DNA from: Pseudomonas mandelii | GTDB taxonomy: Bacteria > Pseudomonadota > Gammaproteobacteria > Pseudomonadales > Pseudomonadaceae | Assembly (NCBI RefSeq): GCF_006438925.1 | Contig: NZ_RCZA01000002.1 | Span: 571,067 to 635,066 of the forward strand | DNA: 64,000 bases | Direction: 5' to 3' | In this document: piece by piece, positions 42,705 through 53,876 of the stretch | How the letters are laid out: each line of letters starts with the position of its first letter | How positions within the stretch are numbered: position 1 is the stretch's first letter | The notes under the pieces: generated by a model | Seen by the model: only the letters and a program-made list of their open reading frames with translations | Told to the model about the DNA's origin: nothing | Database searches by the model: none | Position numbers and translations under genes: made by a program

Positions 42705-43607
42705 ATGAACACGCAATGGAATCTGGAGCAGCTGCGGCTGTTTGTCAGCGTAGCGGAGCAGCGTTCGTTTTCTGCGGTGGCGCGGGATCAGCGCAAGGCG
42801 CAGTCGGCGGTCAGCAGTTCGATTGCGTTGCTGGAAGAGGACCTGGGCGTCAGCCTGTTCGACCGCAGCAGCGGCCGCCAGCCGAAACTCACCGAGGCCG
42901 GTAACGCATTGCTGGACGAGGCGCGGGAAGTGCTGCGCCAATGCGAACGCCTTAATGGACGGGCGCTAGCAATGATGCGCGGCCAGGAGGCGCGTTTGCG
43001 TGTGGCCCAGGATGAGGCGATGCCCTATCAGCCGATCATCGAAAGCTTCGAAGCCCTGGCTCAACAATTTCCCAGCCTTGAAGTGCAGCTGACCAGCGCC
43101 GCCCAAGGCGATGTCGCGCGCAAACTGGTGGAGCGTCGGGCCGATCTGGGGTTGCTGTTTTATCACGACCAGATTCCTGAAGCGCTCGAGCGGCGGGTGT
43201 TGGGCAGTGTCGAAATGGTCACGGTGTGCGGCGTCGGGCATCCATTGGCGAAGCAGGCTCAGGTCGATTGTCAGCAACTGGCGCAGCATCGTCAGTTGCT
43301 GATGTCCACACAGTCCAGCGTCTATCCCGGCAGCGAACCCGCCAGCCCGCAAGTCTGGCGGGCCGACAGTTTTTACGTGATGGCTGAATGGCTGGTGCGC
43401 GGCCTCGGTTGGGCCTGGCTGCCGCGCCACGTGGTGCAGTACCCGGCGTATCAGGATCTGATGGTCGAACTGGTCAGCGAATGGACTCCGCCAGCGCTGG
43501 TGGTGGAGCTGGTCTGGCGCCGCGATGAACCTCTGGGGCCGGCGGCTCGTTGGCTGGCGGAACGTTTTGCCGTGCACTTGCAGGCGATCGGTGACAAAAG
43601 CCGATAA
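42705..43607 (+). CDS. LysR-family transcriptional regulator
   Basis: 300 residues. The N-terminal winged helix-turn-helix is WNLEQLRLFVSVAEQRSFSAVARDQRKAQSAVSSSI, quoted here only to its motif ends: LRLFVSVAEQRSFSAVA then QSAVSSSIALLEEDLGV. The C-terminal effector domain (about 90-290) is of the PBP type. It is divergent from the SMR gene with ~100 bases between them, the usual layout for a LysR regulator and its target; target and ligand are unknown. Confidence 0.92.
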   Translation: MNTQWNLEQLRLFVSVAEQRSFSAVARDQRKAQSAVSSSIALLEEDLGVSLFDRSSGRQPKLTEAGNALLDEAREVLRQCERLNGRALAMMRGQEARLRVAQDEAMPYQPIIESFEALAQQFPSLEVQLTSAAQGDVARKLVERRADLGLLFYHDQIPEALERRVLGSVEMVTVCGVGHPLAKQAQVDCQQLAQHRQLLMSTQSSVYPGSEPASPQVWRADSFYVMAEWLVRGLGWAWLPRHVVQYPAYQDLMVELVSEWTPPALVVELVWRRDEPLGPAARWLAERFAVHLQAIGDKSR

Positions 43608-43618
43608 ACTCCGCCGCC

Positions 43619-44896
43619 ATGAATAGAACTCTCTACACCGCGCTGTTTTACCTGGGGCTGCCATTGGTAGCGATTCGGCTTTGGCTGCGGGCGCGCAAGG
43701 CGCCGGCGTACGCCAAGCGCATTGGCGAACGTTTCTCCCTCGGGCTGCCGATGATGAAAACGGGCGGCATCTGGGTGCATGCGGTGTCGGTGGGCGAAAG
43801 CATTGCCGCGGCGCCGATGATTCGCGCCTTGCTGCAACGTTATCCACAGTTGCCCATTACCGTGACCTGTATGACCCCGACCGGTTCGGAGCGCATCCAG
43901 GCGCTGTTCGCCAATGAACCGCGCATCCAGCACTGTTATTTGCCTTATGACTTGCCTTGCGCAGCGGAGCGATTCCTTGATCGGGTCCAGCCGAAACTGG
44001 CGGTTATCATGGAAACCGAGCTCTGGCCGAACCACATTCACCAATGCGCCAAACGTGGGATTCCAGTGGCGCTCGCCAATGCGCGACTCTCCGAGCGTTC
44101 GGCCAAGGGCTATGGCCGCTTCGGCAAACTGACCCAGCCGATGCTCGCCGAGATGAGCCTGTTCGCGGTGCAAACCGAGGCCGAGGCCCAGCGCTTCCGC
44201 GATTTGGGTGCGCGTTCGCAAACCGTGGAAGTGACCGGCTCTATCAAGTTTGATCTGACTATCGACCCGGCACTGCTTCAGCGTGCCGCCCAGTTGCGTG
44301 CGCAATGGCAGGCGCAGGAGCGTCCGGTGTGGATCGCCGCGAGTACTCACGAAGGTGAAGACGAAGTGGTGCTGGCGGCTCATCGTCAGTTGCTCGCCAA
44401 TCATCCCGATGCCTTGCTGATTCTGGTGCCGCGTCATCCGGAGCGTTTTAATTCGGTGTTCGAGTTGTGTCGGCAGCAGGGTTTCGCCACCGTGCGTCGG
44501 TCCACTGGCGACCCGGTCACCGCGCAAACTTCGGTGCTGCTGGGCGATACCATGGGCGAGTTGCTGTTTCTGTATGCCTTGGCTGACAGCGCTTTTGTTG
44601 GCGGCAGTCTGGTGCCGAACGGCGGGCACAACCTGCTGGAGCCGGCGGCTCTGGCCAAACCGGTGTTGAGCGGGCCGCACCTGTTCAACTTCCTCGAAAT
44701 TGCCGCGCAGTTGCGCAGCGCCGGGGCGTTGCAGGAAGTGGAGGATGCCGAAGGTCTGGCGCTGGCGGTGCAGCGGCTGTTCGAGTTGCCGAGCGATGCG
44801 CAGCGGATGGCGGAGGCGGGGTTGAAAGTCATGCGCACCAATCAGGGCGCGTTGCAGCGGTTGCTGGATGGGTTGGGGCGGTTGATCGAGCGTTAG
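43619..44896 (+). CDS. waaA: 3-deoxy-D-manno-octulosonic acid (Kdo) transferase
   Basis: 425 residues. An N-terminal membrane anchor (LYTALFYLGLPLVAIRLWL) is followed by the GT30 motifs IWVHAVSVGESIAAAPMI, the acidic METELWPN and the donor-site FVGGSLVPNGGHNLLEPAAL. It adds Kdo to lipid A precursor, the first core step. The last 68 bases are overlapped on the other strand by the extended tail of opmH. Confidence 0.96.
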   Translation: MNRTLYTALFYLGLPLVAIRLWLRARKAPAYAKRIGERFSLGLPMMKTGGIWVHAVSVGESIAAAPMIRALLQRYPQLPITVTCMTPTGSERIQALFANEPRIQHCYLPYDLPCAAERFLDRVQPKLAVIMETELWPNHIHQCAKRGIPVALANARLSERSAKGYGRFGKLTQPMLAEMSLFAVQTEAEAQRFRDLGARSQTVEVTGSIKFDLTIDPALLQRAAQLRAQWQAQERPVWIAASTHEGEDEVVLAAHRQLLANHPDALLILVPRHPERFNSVFELCRQQGFATVRRSTGDPVTAQTSVLLGDTMGELLFLYALADSAFVGGSLVPNGGHNLLEPAALAKPVLSGPHLFNFLEIAAQLRSAGALQEVEDAEGLALAVQRLFELPSDAQRMAEAGLKVMRTNQGALQRLLDGLGRLIER

Positions 44897-46328
44897 ACCG
44901 AGTCGCTTGACATAAAAAGATCGCAGCCTTCGCCAGATCCGGCGGCAGGAAGTCCTTGTCCGGGTTGTAATCGGCCTTCAGATAACGCGCCAGATCCTGC
45001 AAGTCCCCCGGGTTCAAAGTGCCCGCGGCCTGTTTCAAACGCAGGTTGTCGAGGATGTAGTCGTAGCGAGTATTGTTGTAGTCGCGCACCGAGGTGTACA
45101 GCTGACGCTGGGCATCCAGTACGTCGACGATGTTTCGTGTGCCCACCTGATAACCGATTTCGGTCGCTTCCACGGCGCTTTGGTTGGAGATGATCGACTG
45201 CTTGCGCGCCTGCACCTGCTCGACGTCGGTGTTCACCGCGCGGTGCAGATTGCGGGTGCTTTCCACCACTTGCCGGCGCAGGGATTCACGTTGCTGCTCG
45301 GACTGATCCAGCTGTGCATACGATTGACGCACCTGGGAATTGATCAGGCCGCCGCTATAGATCGGGATGTTCAGTTGCAGGCCAACCGTCGTTTGCTCGA
45401 CGTTGCCACCGTACGGTTGGGGGAAGCCATTCGGGTTGCTGAAGCCCAAAGCGTCGTTGTCACCTTTCTCGTACTTCGCCACGGCGTCGAGGGTCGGCGC
45501 ATGGCCGGCCTTGCGCTGCTTGAGGGTTTCTTCGGCGGCGCTGACGGCGTAGTTGCTCGCGAGCAGATTGAGGTTCTGTTTGGCTGCCGTATCGACCCAG
45601 GCCCTGGCGTCGTTCGGTGCTGGCGGCAGGATCGGCAAGGTATGGGAAATGCCCCAGATCGAGTTGTACTGACGGTTGGTCAGGGTGATCAGGGCTTCGA
45701 ACGCATCATCTACCTGGCGCTGCGCGACGATCCGGTTGGCCCGCGCGGTGTCGTAACTGGCCTGGGATTGCAGCACGTCGGTCTTGTCCGACAGGCCGAC
45801 ATCAAAGCGCTCGTTGGACTGATCGAGCTGGCGTTTGAACGCGGCTTCTTCGGCCTTGGTTGACGCCAGGTTGTCCTGGGTTCGCAAGACATTGAAGTAG
45901 CTGACGGCTGTTTGCAGAATCAGGTTTTGCTCGGTCGCCGAGAGTTGCAGCGCGGCTTGTTCGTTGACGTCCTTGGCGGCCTGGAACTGAAACCAGCGAT
46001 CGGCACGGAACAGTGGTTGAGCCAGGGTCGCCTGATAGGAATGCGCGTTACGGTTAGCGGTGGCCGAAGGCTGATCGAGCGCAGTGCGCACGCTGGCCAT
46101 TTCGGCGCCGCCCGAGAGATTGGGTAGCAGCCCAGCGCGGGCCTGAGGCACGACTTCTTTCTGCGCACCATATTGGGCAACGGCGGCGGCGAGGTCGGCG
46201 TTGTTGTCCTTCGCTTCCTGGTACACGCTGACCAGATCGTTTTTGGTCGATAAGGGCGCTTCTGCTGCCCAGGCCATTCCATTGGACGCACAAGACACGG
46301 CAAGGGCCAGTGAGAGTTTGCGCAGCAT
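44829..46328 (-). CDS. opmH: TolC-family outer membrane channel (OpmH-like) with REP-derived C-terminus
   Basis: 499 residues from ATG 46328 (MLRKLSLALAVSCASNGMAWAAEA, a Sec signal peptide); an open frame upstream is discarded. Two outer-membrane efflux repeats are present: RFDVGLSDKTDVLQSQASYD and IGYQVGTRNIVDVLDAQRQLY. It forms the trimeric exit duct for export pumps and type I secretion. The expected end (DFLPPDLAKAA) runs straight into sequence read from a REP arm (44914-44932) and then antisense through the waaA 3' end. This gives ~30 unrelated residues (IFLCQATRSNAR...). The body looks intact. Divergent from thiC, as PA4974 is. Confidence 0.92.
   Translation of the reverse strand: MLRKLSLALAVSCASNGMAWAAEAPLSTKNDLVSVYQEAKDNNADLAAAVAQYGAQKEVVPQARAGLLPNLSGGAEMASVRTALDQPSATANRNAHSYQATLAQPLFRADRWFQFQAAKDVNEQAALQLSATEQNLILQTAVSYFNVLRTQDNLASTKAEEAAFKRQLDQSNERFDVGLSDKTDVLQSQASYDTARANRIVAQRQVDDAFEALITLTNRQYNSIWGISHTLPILPPAPNDARAWVDTAAKQNLNLLASNYAVSAAEETLKQRKAGHAPTLDAVAKYEKGDNDALGFSNPNGFPQPYGGNVEQTTVGLQLNIPIYSGGLINSQVRQSYAQLDQSEQQRESLRRQVVESTRNLHRAVNTDVEQVQARKQSIISNQSAVEATEIGYQVGTRNIVDVLDAQRQLYTSVRDYNNTRYDYILDNLRLKQAAGTLNPGDLQDLARYLKADYNPDKDFLPPDLAKAAIFLCQATRSNARSTAPTHPATAATRPDWCA
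44914..44932. repeat. Single REP arm (type A) inside the opmH 3' end
   Basis: AAAAAGATCGCAGCCTTCG matches the outer part of a type A REP arm. The loop and second arm are missing, and opmH coding sequence begins directly beside it, as if a deletion joined them. Confidence 0.75.
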
Positions 46329-46523
46329 GAGGCCATCCCTAAAAATTACGCTGATAATTTGAGCGCCAAGGCTACGGCGCGGCTCATACAGCGTCAAGGC
46401 GCGGTATGGCGTAGCGAGTGTAGTTGTGCGCAACGACCGCAACAATCCTGCAATTGCGCCATTCATCATGGTGTTTACTGCGGTGTTGGCGTTCTTTGGC
46501 AGTTGTGTCTAGACTGGCCGGGT

Positions 46524-48680
<2,157 letters not shown>

Positions 48681-48693
48681 TCTGACCTGAGGT

Positions 48694-48717
48694 CGGCGGT
48701 GCTTGCACCGCCGCTTT
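48694..48717 (+). terminator. Possible terminator of thiC
   Basis: CGGCGGTG (48694-48701) pairs perfectly with CACCGCCG (48706-48713) around CTTG. Only three T follow, so termination may be partial and lead into cytX. Confidence 0.5.
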
Positions 48718-48790
48718 CGCGAGCAAGCTCGCTCCCACAAGGGATTTGTGAGCGCTGCAAGTCCCCTGTGGGAGCGAGCTTGCTCGCGAT
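48714..48790. repeat. REP doublet, type B
   Basis: CTTTCGCGAGCAAGCTCGCTC (in part, from 48714) is inverted at about 48765-48790 (GAGCTTGCTCGCGA). Both arms share the AAGCTCG variant. It lies between thiC and cytX. Confidence 0.88.
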
Positions 48791-48832
48791 GGCGATCAAA
48801 AGAACAACAAATGTCCCTCTGAGATAACACCC

Positions 48833-50125
48833 TTGAGCATTCAACCCAGCACTTATTCCCCTGATATCGCGGTGCCCAAAGACAAACGTGTCTTCGGCGG
48901 CCGCGATCTGTTTTCCCTGTGGTTCTCCCTCGGCATCGGCCTGATGGTCCTGCAGACCGGCGCATTGCTCGCGCCAGGTCTGGGTCTGTCCGGCTCGTTG
49001 CTGGCCATCTTCCTCGGTACGCTGGTCGGTGTTCTGCTGCTGGCCGCCGTCGGCGTGATCGGCAGCGACACCGGCCTGTCATCGATGGCCGCGCTCAAAC
49101 TCAGCCTCGGTGCAAAAGGCGCGAGCCTGCCTGCCGTATTGAACCTGCTGCAACTGATCGGTTGGGGCTCGTTCGAAATCATCGTCATGCGCGATGCCGC
49201 CAGCCTGCTCGGCGTGCGTGCGTTCAGCGAAGGCAGTCTGTTGTCCAATCCATTGCTCTGGACTGTGTTCTTTGGTGGTTTGGCGACCTTGCTGGCCGTC
49301 AGTGGTCCGCTGACATTCGTGCGACAGATCTTGCGCAAGTGGGGCATCTGGTTGCTGTTGGCCGCGTGCATCTGGCTGACCTGGAACCTGTTCGCCAAAG
49401 CCGATCTGGCGGCGTTGTGGGCGCAGGCCGGTGATGGTTCGATGCCGTTCGCCGTGGGCTTCGACATTGCCATCGCCATGCCGCTGTCCTGGCTGCCACT
49501 GATTGCCGACTACTCGCGTTTCGGCAAGCGTGCCAAAAACGTGTTCAGCGGCACGGCACTGGGCTTCTTTATCGGTAACTTCTGGCTGATGAGCCTGGGC
49601 GTGGCCTACACCCTGGCGTTTGCGCCGAGCGGTGAAGTGAATGCCTTGCTGTTGGCATTGGCGGGTGCTGGCCTCGGGATTCCGCTGCTGCTGATCCTGT
49701 TGGACGAGTCGGAAAATGCCTTCGCCGACATTCACTCGGCAGCCGTTTCCAGCGGGATTTTACTGCGCTTGAAAGTTGAGCATCTTGCGCTGGCGATTGG
49801 CGTGATCTGCACACTGATCGCGTGCCTGGCGCCATTGGCCCAGTACCAGAACTTCCTGCTGTTGATCGGTTCGGTGTTTGCGCCGCTGTTCGGCGTGGTG
49901 CTGGTGGATCACTTCATCCTGCGCAAACGCGGTGCTCGCGTGGCGTCAGCCGCATTGCGCTGGCCGGCGTTGCTCGCCTGGTTGGGCGGGGTAAGCACCT
50001 ATCATTTGCTGGCTAATCTGTATCCGGACATCGGCGCAACCCTGCCGTCACTGATTCTGGCAGGGCTGCTGCAACTCGTGCTGGGTCGGGCCTTCAGTTA
50101 CGGCCAGGAAACAGCTCGGGCTTGA
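48833..50125 (+). CDS. cytX: Hydroxymethylpyrimidine transporter CytX (NCS1 family)
   Basis: 430 residues with about twelve transmembrane helices and NCS1 features (DLFSLWFSLGIGLMVLQTGA, QLIGWGSFEIIVMRDAA, LPLIADYSRF). The start is TTG 48833 with only a weak ribosome site. CytX proteins import HMP, and the gene is typically thiamine regulated. Here it directly follows thiC, possibly by read-through of the weak hairpin. Converges with, and overlaps by 32 bases, the lipoprotein gene on the other strand. Confidence 0.88.
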   Translation: MSIQPSTYSPDIAVPKDKRVFGGRDLFSLWFSLGIGLMVLQTGALLAPGLGLSGSLLAIFLGTLVGVLLLAAVGVIGSDTGLSSMAALKLSLGAKGASLPAVLNLLQLIGWGSFEIIVMRDAASLLGVRAFSEGSLLSNPLLWTVFFGGLATLLAVSGPLTFVRQILRKWGIWLLLAACIWLTWNLFAKADLAALWAQAGDGSMPFAVGFDIAIAMPLSWLPLIADYSRFGKRAKNVFSGTALGFFIGNFWLMSLGVAYTLAFAPSGEVNALLLALAGAGLGIPLLLILLDESENAFADIHSAAVSSGILLRLKVEHLALAIGVICTLIACLAPLAQYQNFLLLIGSVFAPLFGVVLVDHFILRKRGARVASAALRWPALLAWLGGVSTYHLLANLYPDIGATLPSLILAGLLQLVLGRAFSYGQETARA

Positions 50126-50840
50126 GAATGCCGTTCAGGCGTGGGTAAGGGATCTTCAGTTCGACGTGACCTAGCGCGTAAGGCGCGATGGTGCTCACCT
50201 CGTACTTGAGGATCACCCCGCCGTACGTCAGCGCAACGTTTTGGGTTTTGACGAAGGGCCAGCTCTTCACGAATTCTGGCTCCTGATCGAGCTTGGTGCT
50301 GATCAACCAACTGTTGTGTGCCACCTGCGCGGCTTTCCAGAACGCCTCTTCCTGCCCCGGCACCAACATGTCCGACAGTGTCAGCACTTTGTGTTGCTGG
50401 CGCGAATAGTTGATGAAGCTGCGGCCCGGCGTGCCATGGGCGCCCCCGGTGTCCAGGTAGCTGGAAAATTCGACGATCACCAAGCCGTCATGCTGTTCAC
50501 GTACCTTGGCTTGCAGGTAGCTGCTGTTACGCGGGCCGGCACTGCTCAAAAATTGCTCGCGATACGCTGCCAGCGTCGGCGCTACCTGGGCGTCGGGCGA
50601 GGTGCGGGTCATTTGCAGCAGGCGTTTTTCGATAATGCCGTCCAACTGCGGTTCGGCAGGGAAGCGCAGCGTATCGATGTTCACCAGCGGGCAGTCAGGT
50701 GTTGTGCAACCCGGTTTCAGCTGCTCGGAGGCATCGCGGGTAGTTTCCAGCGGCGTCCGGTAGTTGGGTTGGAACAAACTCTGGCAGGCGCCCAGGGTCA
50801 GGGCGATTGCGGCCACGGAGGCGATTTTAAAAAGCGACAT
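50094..50840 (-). CDS. Lipoprotein with RsiV/DUF3298-type domain
   Basis: 248 residues. Lipoprotein signal MSLFKIASVAAIALTLGACQ with lipobox LGAC. The C-terminal ~100 residues carry the DUF3298/RsiV pattern: YLDTGGAHGTPGRSFINY, LTLSDMLVPGQEEAFW and a YEVSTIAPYALGHVELKIPY end. RsiV-type domains bind lysozyme in Firmicutes; whether this one does is unknown. Position equals PA4972. The 50841-51068 gap shows only the divergent promoter space. Confidence 0.82.
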   Translation of the reverse strand: MSLFKIASVAAIALTLGACQSLFQPNYRTPLETTRDASEQLKPGCTTPDCPLVNIDTLRFPAEPQLDGIIEKRLLQMTRTSPDAQVAPTLAAYREQFLSSAGPRNSSYLQAKVREQHDGLVIVEFSSYLDTGGAHGTPGRSFINYSRQQHKVLTLSDMLVPGQEEAFWKAAQVAHNSWLISTKLDQEPEFVKSWPFVKTQNVALTYGGVILKYEVSTIAPYALGHVELKIPYPRLNGILKPELFPGRN

Positions 50841-51068
50841 GGGCGTCCTTCATAAAACAGGGAAAGGCAAAAAGTTATCCGCTTCGACTCTCAACGAAGC
50901 AGTCAGTTCGCCACTAAGCTAATTAGAGTTGGTTTCGCCCTCACCGTCTATCCCGCTGACTGTAAAGGGGCTGCATCAAAGGTCGCGGGCGCGTTAGGAT
51001 GGCGCGAAGTCGAGGTTGCAAGTAACAAAAAGGAGCCTCGTAACGGATTTGCAGTAAAGAGGATTGTC

Positions 51069-51686
51069 ATGACTGATTTTGCCAACGCCATTCCGACCGC
51101 CGTTGATATCGTCCGGCGCGAAAAGTGCTACGTGGGCTTCTATAAGCTCGATCGTGTGCACTTGCGTCACGAATTGTTCGCCGGTGGCATGAGTCGCGAG
51201 ATCAATCGTGAAGTGTTTGTTCGCCACGATGCAGTGTGCGTGCTGCCTTACGATCCGCAACGCGATGAAGTGGTGTTGATCGAGCAGTTTCGCGTCGGCG
51301 CCATGGGCAAGATCGACAATCCATGGCTGATCGAGCTGGTCGCCGGTCTGATCGACAAGGATGAAGTGCCGGAAGAAGTTGCTCACCGCGAAGCGCAGGA
51401 GGAAGCTGGGCTTGTGTTCGGGGCGCTCTGGCCGATGACCAAATATTTTCCATCGCCGGGCGGCAGCAATGAATTCGTGCATTTGTACCTGGGGCGTTGC
51501 GACAGCACCGGCGTCGGCGGCCTGCATGGGCTGGAGGAAGAAGCAGAAGATATCCGCGTCACGGTCTGGGCGTTCGAAGATGCCCTGCAGGCCGTACGCG
51601 ACGGACGAATTGCCAACGCGGCCAGCATCATTGCCTTGCAATGGCTAGCTTTGAACCGCGCTGAAGTGAGGGGGTTATGGTCGTAA
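51069..51686 (+). CDS. nudF: ADP-ribose pyrophosphatase (Nudix)
   Basis: 205 residues. The Nudix box is complete: GLIDKDEVPEEVAHREAQEE then AG. The N-terminal VRREKCYVGFYKLDRV region and the loop FPSPGGSNEFVHLYLGRCD are as in NudF. It hydrolyses ADP-ribose to AMP and ribose 5-phosphate. It leads an operon with the DUF1249 gene and cpdA, as in E. coli and P. aeruginosa. Confidence 0.95.
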   Translation: MTDFANAIPTAVDIVRREKCYVGFYKLDRVHLRHELFAGGMSREINREVFVRHDAVCVLPYDPQRDEVVLIEQFRVGAMGKIDNPWLIELVAGLIDKDEVPEEVAHREAQEEAGLVFGALWPMTKYFPSPGGSNEFVHLYLGRCDSTGVGGLHGLEEEAEDIRVTVWAFEDALQAVRDGRIANAASIIALQWLALNRAEVRGLWS

Positions 51687-52129
51687 ACAAACTGCGCGAT
51701 CGCTATCGGGTCGACCTTGTGGGGCTGCAAGCCTCCTGCGAGGCCAACTACGCGCGCCTGATGCGACTGCTACCGGACATGCGCAACGAGCCGGAGGCGC
51801 GGCGCATTGCCGTGACCCACGGCGACCAGATGCTCGGCGTACTGGCCCTCGAAGTGCTGCAGGTCTGTCCGTACACCACAACCTTGCAAGTGCGCCAGGA
51901 ACACAGCCTGCCGTGGCTGCCGGTGCCGCAACTGGAAGTTCAGGTCTATCACGACGCGTGCATGGCCGAAGTCGTCAGCGCCGAACATGCGCGACGCTTT
52001 CGCGGCATCTATCCTTACCCGAATGCCTCAATGCATCAGCCGGACGAAAAGGCCCAGCTGAACATGTTTCTGGGCGAATGGCTGAGCCATTGCCTGGCCT
52101 GCGGACACGAGTACGCCGTCGTTCGATAG
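51677..52129 (+). CDS. DUF1249 family protein (YqiB-like)
   Basis: 150 residues, soluble. The ATG at 51677 overlaps the nudF end by 10 bases. Family marks: LRDRYRVDLVGLQASCEANY, HTxxLxVRQEHSL-type centre (TLQVRQEHSLPWLPVPQLEV) and PYPNASMHQPDEKAQLNMFL. The role is unknown; it always sits between nudF and cpdA in gamma-proteobacteria. Confidence 0.9.
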   Translation: MVVNKLRDRYRVDLVGLQASCEANYARLMRLLPDMRNEPEARRIAVTHGDQMLGVLALEVLQVCPYTTTLQVRQEHSLPWLPVPQLEVQVYHDACMAEVVSAEHARRFRGIYPYPNASMHQPDEKAQLNMFLGEWLSHCLACGHEYAVVR

Positions 52130-52227
52130 ATGTGAACTGCGTCAGCTTCGCAGGTTTCCCCTTTTGATCGTCCCCCAGCATAATTGCGGCACTCATCCAT
52201 CCCGTGATTCAGCCCTGGGAGAACGCC

Positions 52228-53043
52228 TTGCCGAGCGTATCCATTTTGACCACCGCCGATTCGGCGTTGCTGGTGCAACTTTCCGACAGTCATCTGTTTG
52301 CCGAGACGGACGGAACGTTGTTGGGCATGAATACCCGTGACAGCCTGCAAAAAGTCATCGAACTGGTGCGGCTTCAGCAGCCGCAGATCGACCTGATTAT
52401 TGCCAGTGGCGATCTTTCTCAGGACGGGACGCTGGAGTCCTATCAGCAGTTTCGCGACCTGACGCGACAGCTCGATGCGCCGGCGCGCTGGATTCCCGGT
52501 AATCATGATGAGCCGCAGATCATGGCGGAGGCCGCCGTGCAGAGTGCGTTGCTGGAGCCGGTGGTGGATGTCGGTAACTGGCGTGTCACGTTGCTTGATT
52601 CAGCTGTGCCGGGTTCGGTGCCAGGGTATTTGCAAGATGAGCAGCTACAGTTGCTGGCCCGTTCGTTGAGTGAGGCGCCGGAGCGCCATCATCTGGTGTG
52701 CTTTCACCATCATCCGGTGTCGATCGGGTGTGCGTGGATGGAGCCCATTGGATTGCGCAATCCAGACGCGTTGTTTGCCGTGCTGGATCGGTTTCCGCAG
52801 GTGCGCGCTGTTTTGTGGGGGCATGTGCATCAAGAGATCGACCAGGATCGCAAGGGTGTGCGGCTGATTGCCTCGCCTTCCACGTGTATTCAGTTCGAAC
52901 CGGGCAGTGATGATTTCAAGGTCAGTGACCAGGCGCCGGGGTATCGCTGGTTGCGACTTTTGCCGGATGGCCAGCTGGAAACCGGCGTGGAACGTGTCAC
53001 CGGGTTCGACTTCCAGATCGATTACGGCTCCAACGGTTACTGA
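52228..53043 (+). CDS. cpdA: 3',5'-cyclic-AMP phosphodiesterase CpdA
   Basis: 271 residues from the TTG at 52228, chosen because GGGAG lies seven bases upstream; a GTG at 52204 is the alternative. Metallophosphoesterase motifs are complete: QLSDSHLF, ASGDLSQDG, GNHDEP, FHHHPV and GHVHQE. It degrades cAMP and so sets Vfr/CRP activity. Last gene of the nudF operon; a REP follows. Confidence 0.95.
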   Translation: MPSVSILTTADSALLVQLSDSHLFAETDGTLLGMNTRDSLQKVIELVRLQQPQIDLIIASGDLSQDGTLESYQQFRDLTRQLDAPARWIPGNHDEPQIMAEAAVQSALLEPVVDVGNWRVTLLDSAVPGSVPGYLQDEQLQLLARSLSEAPERHHLVCFHHHPVSIGCAWMEPIGLRNPDALFAVLDRFPQVRAVLWGHVHQEIDQDRKGVRLIASPSTCIQFEPGSDDFKVSDQAPGYRWLRLLPDGQLETGVERVTGFDFQIDYGSNGY

Positions 53044-53065
53044 ACTCTCAGAAAGACCGCGGCGC

Positions 53066-53136
53066 GGCCATCGCGAACAGGCTCGCTCCCACATTGGAAT
53101 GCATACCCCTGTGGGAGCGAGCCTGCTCGCGATGGC
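53066..53136. repeat. REP doublet, type B
   Basis: GCCATCGCGAACAGGCTCGC (53067 on) is inverted at 53110-53136, with one mismatch in the left arm (GAACAGG for GAGCAGG). Confidence 0.88.
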
Positions 53137-53225
53137 GTCCGCCAAGACCTGATTCCCACGGATATCCCCGATCTCCCCATCTCCCTGTAAACTGCGCCTC
53201 TTTACCCGACGCACAGGGAGCTCAA

Positions 53226-53834
53226 ATGTCCGGTTCGATCCTTTATATCCACGGTTTCAACAGCGCACCTTCGTCTAAAAAGGCCACGCAGTTGGTACAA
53301 GTAATGGAACGTCTGGGTTTGAGCGATCAGTTGCGCGTCCCGGCCTTGCATCACCATCCGCGTGAGGCCATCGGTCAGCTAAGCAAGGCGATTGAGGAGC
53401 TTGGGCGGCCACTGCTGGTCGGCAGCTCACTCGGCGGCTACTATGCGACTCACTTGGCCGAGCACCATGGCCTCAAGGCCCTGTTGATCAACCCTGCCGT
53501 CAGTCCGCACCGGATGTTCGACGGGTATCTGGGAACGCAGAAAAACCTGTATACCGATGAGGCCTGGGAGTTGACCCGCGACCACGTGACGGCCTTGGCC
53601 GAGCTGGAAGTGCCGGCACCCCAGGACCCGCAGCGGTATCAGGTGTGGTTGCAGACCGGCGATGAAACGCTGGACTATCGCCTCGCCCAGCAGTACTACC
53701 GGGCCTGTGCCTTGCGCATTCAGGCCGGCGGCGACCATAGTTTCCAGGGTTTTGCCACGCAACTTCCGGCAATGCTGAGTTTTGCCGGTATTGGCGCAGA
53801 TTTGTATCAGGCGATCGATTTCACAGCACTGTGA
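53226..53834 (+). CDS. YqiA-like alpha/beta-hydrolase esterase
   Basis: 202 residues from ATG 53226 with CAGGGAG upstream; the open frame upstream is discarded. Oxyanion segment SILYIHGFNSAPSS, nucleophile elbow LLVGSSLGGYYATHLAE (Ser), and the late His in GGDHSFQGF form the triad. YqiA is a small acyl-CoA/palmitoyl esterase in E. coli and is likewise between cpdA and parE. Confidence 0.9.
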   Translation: MSGSILYIHGFNSAPSSKKATQLVQVMERLGLSDQLRVPALHHHPREAIGQLSKAIEELGRPLLVGSSLGGYYATHLAEHHGLKALLINPAVSPHRMFDGYLGTQKNLYTDEAWELTRDHVTALAELEVPAPQDPQRYQVWLQTGDETLDYRLAQQYYRACALRIQAGGDHSFQGFATQLPAMLSFAGIGADLYQAIDFTAL

Positions 53835-53876
53835 ACCCTCGCCCCTATTTTCAATGAACACTGACGACGAGACCCC

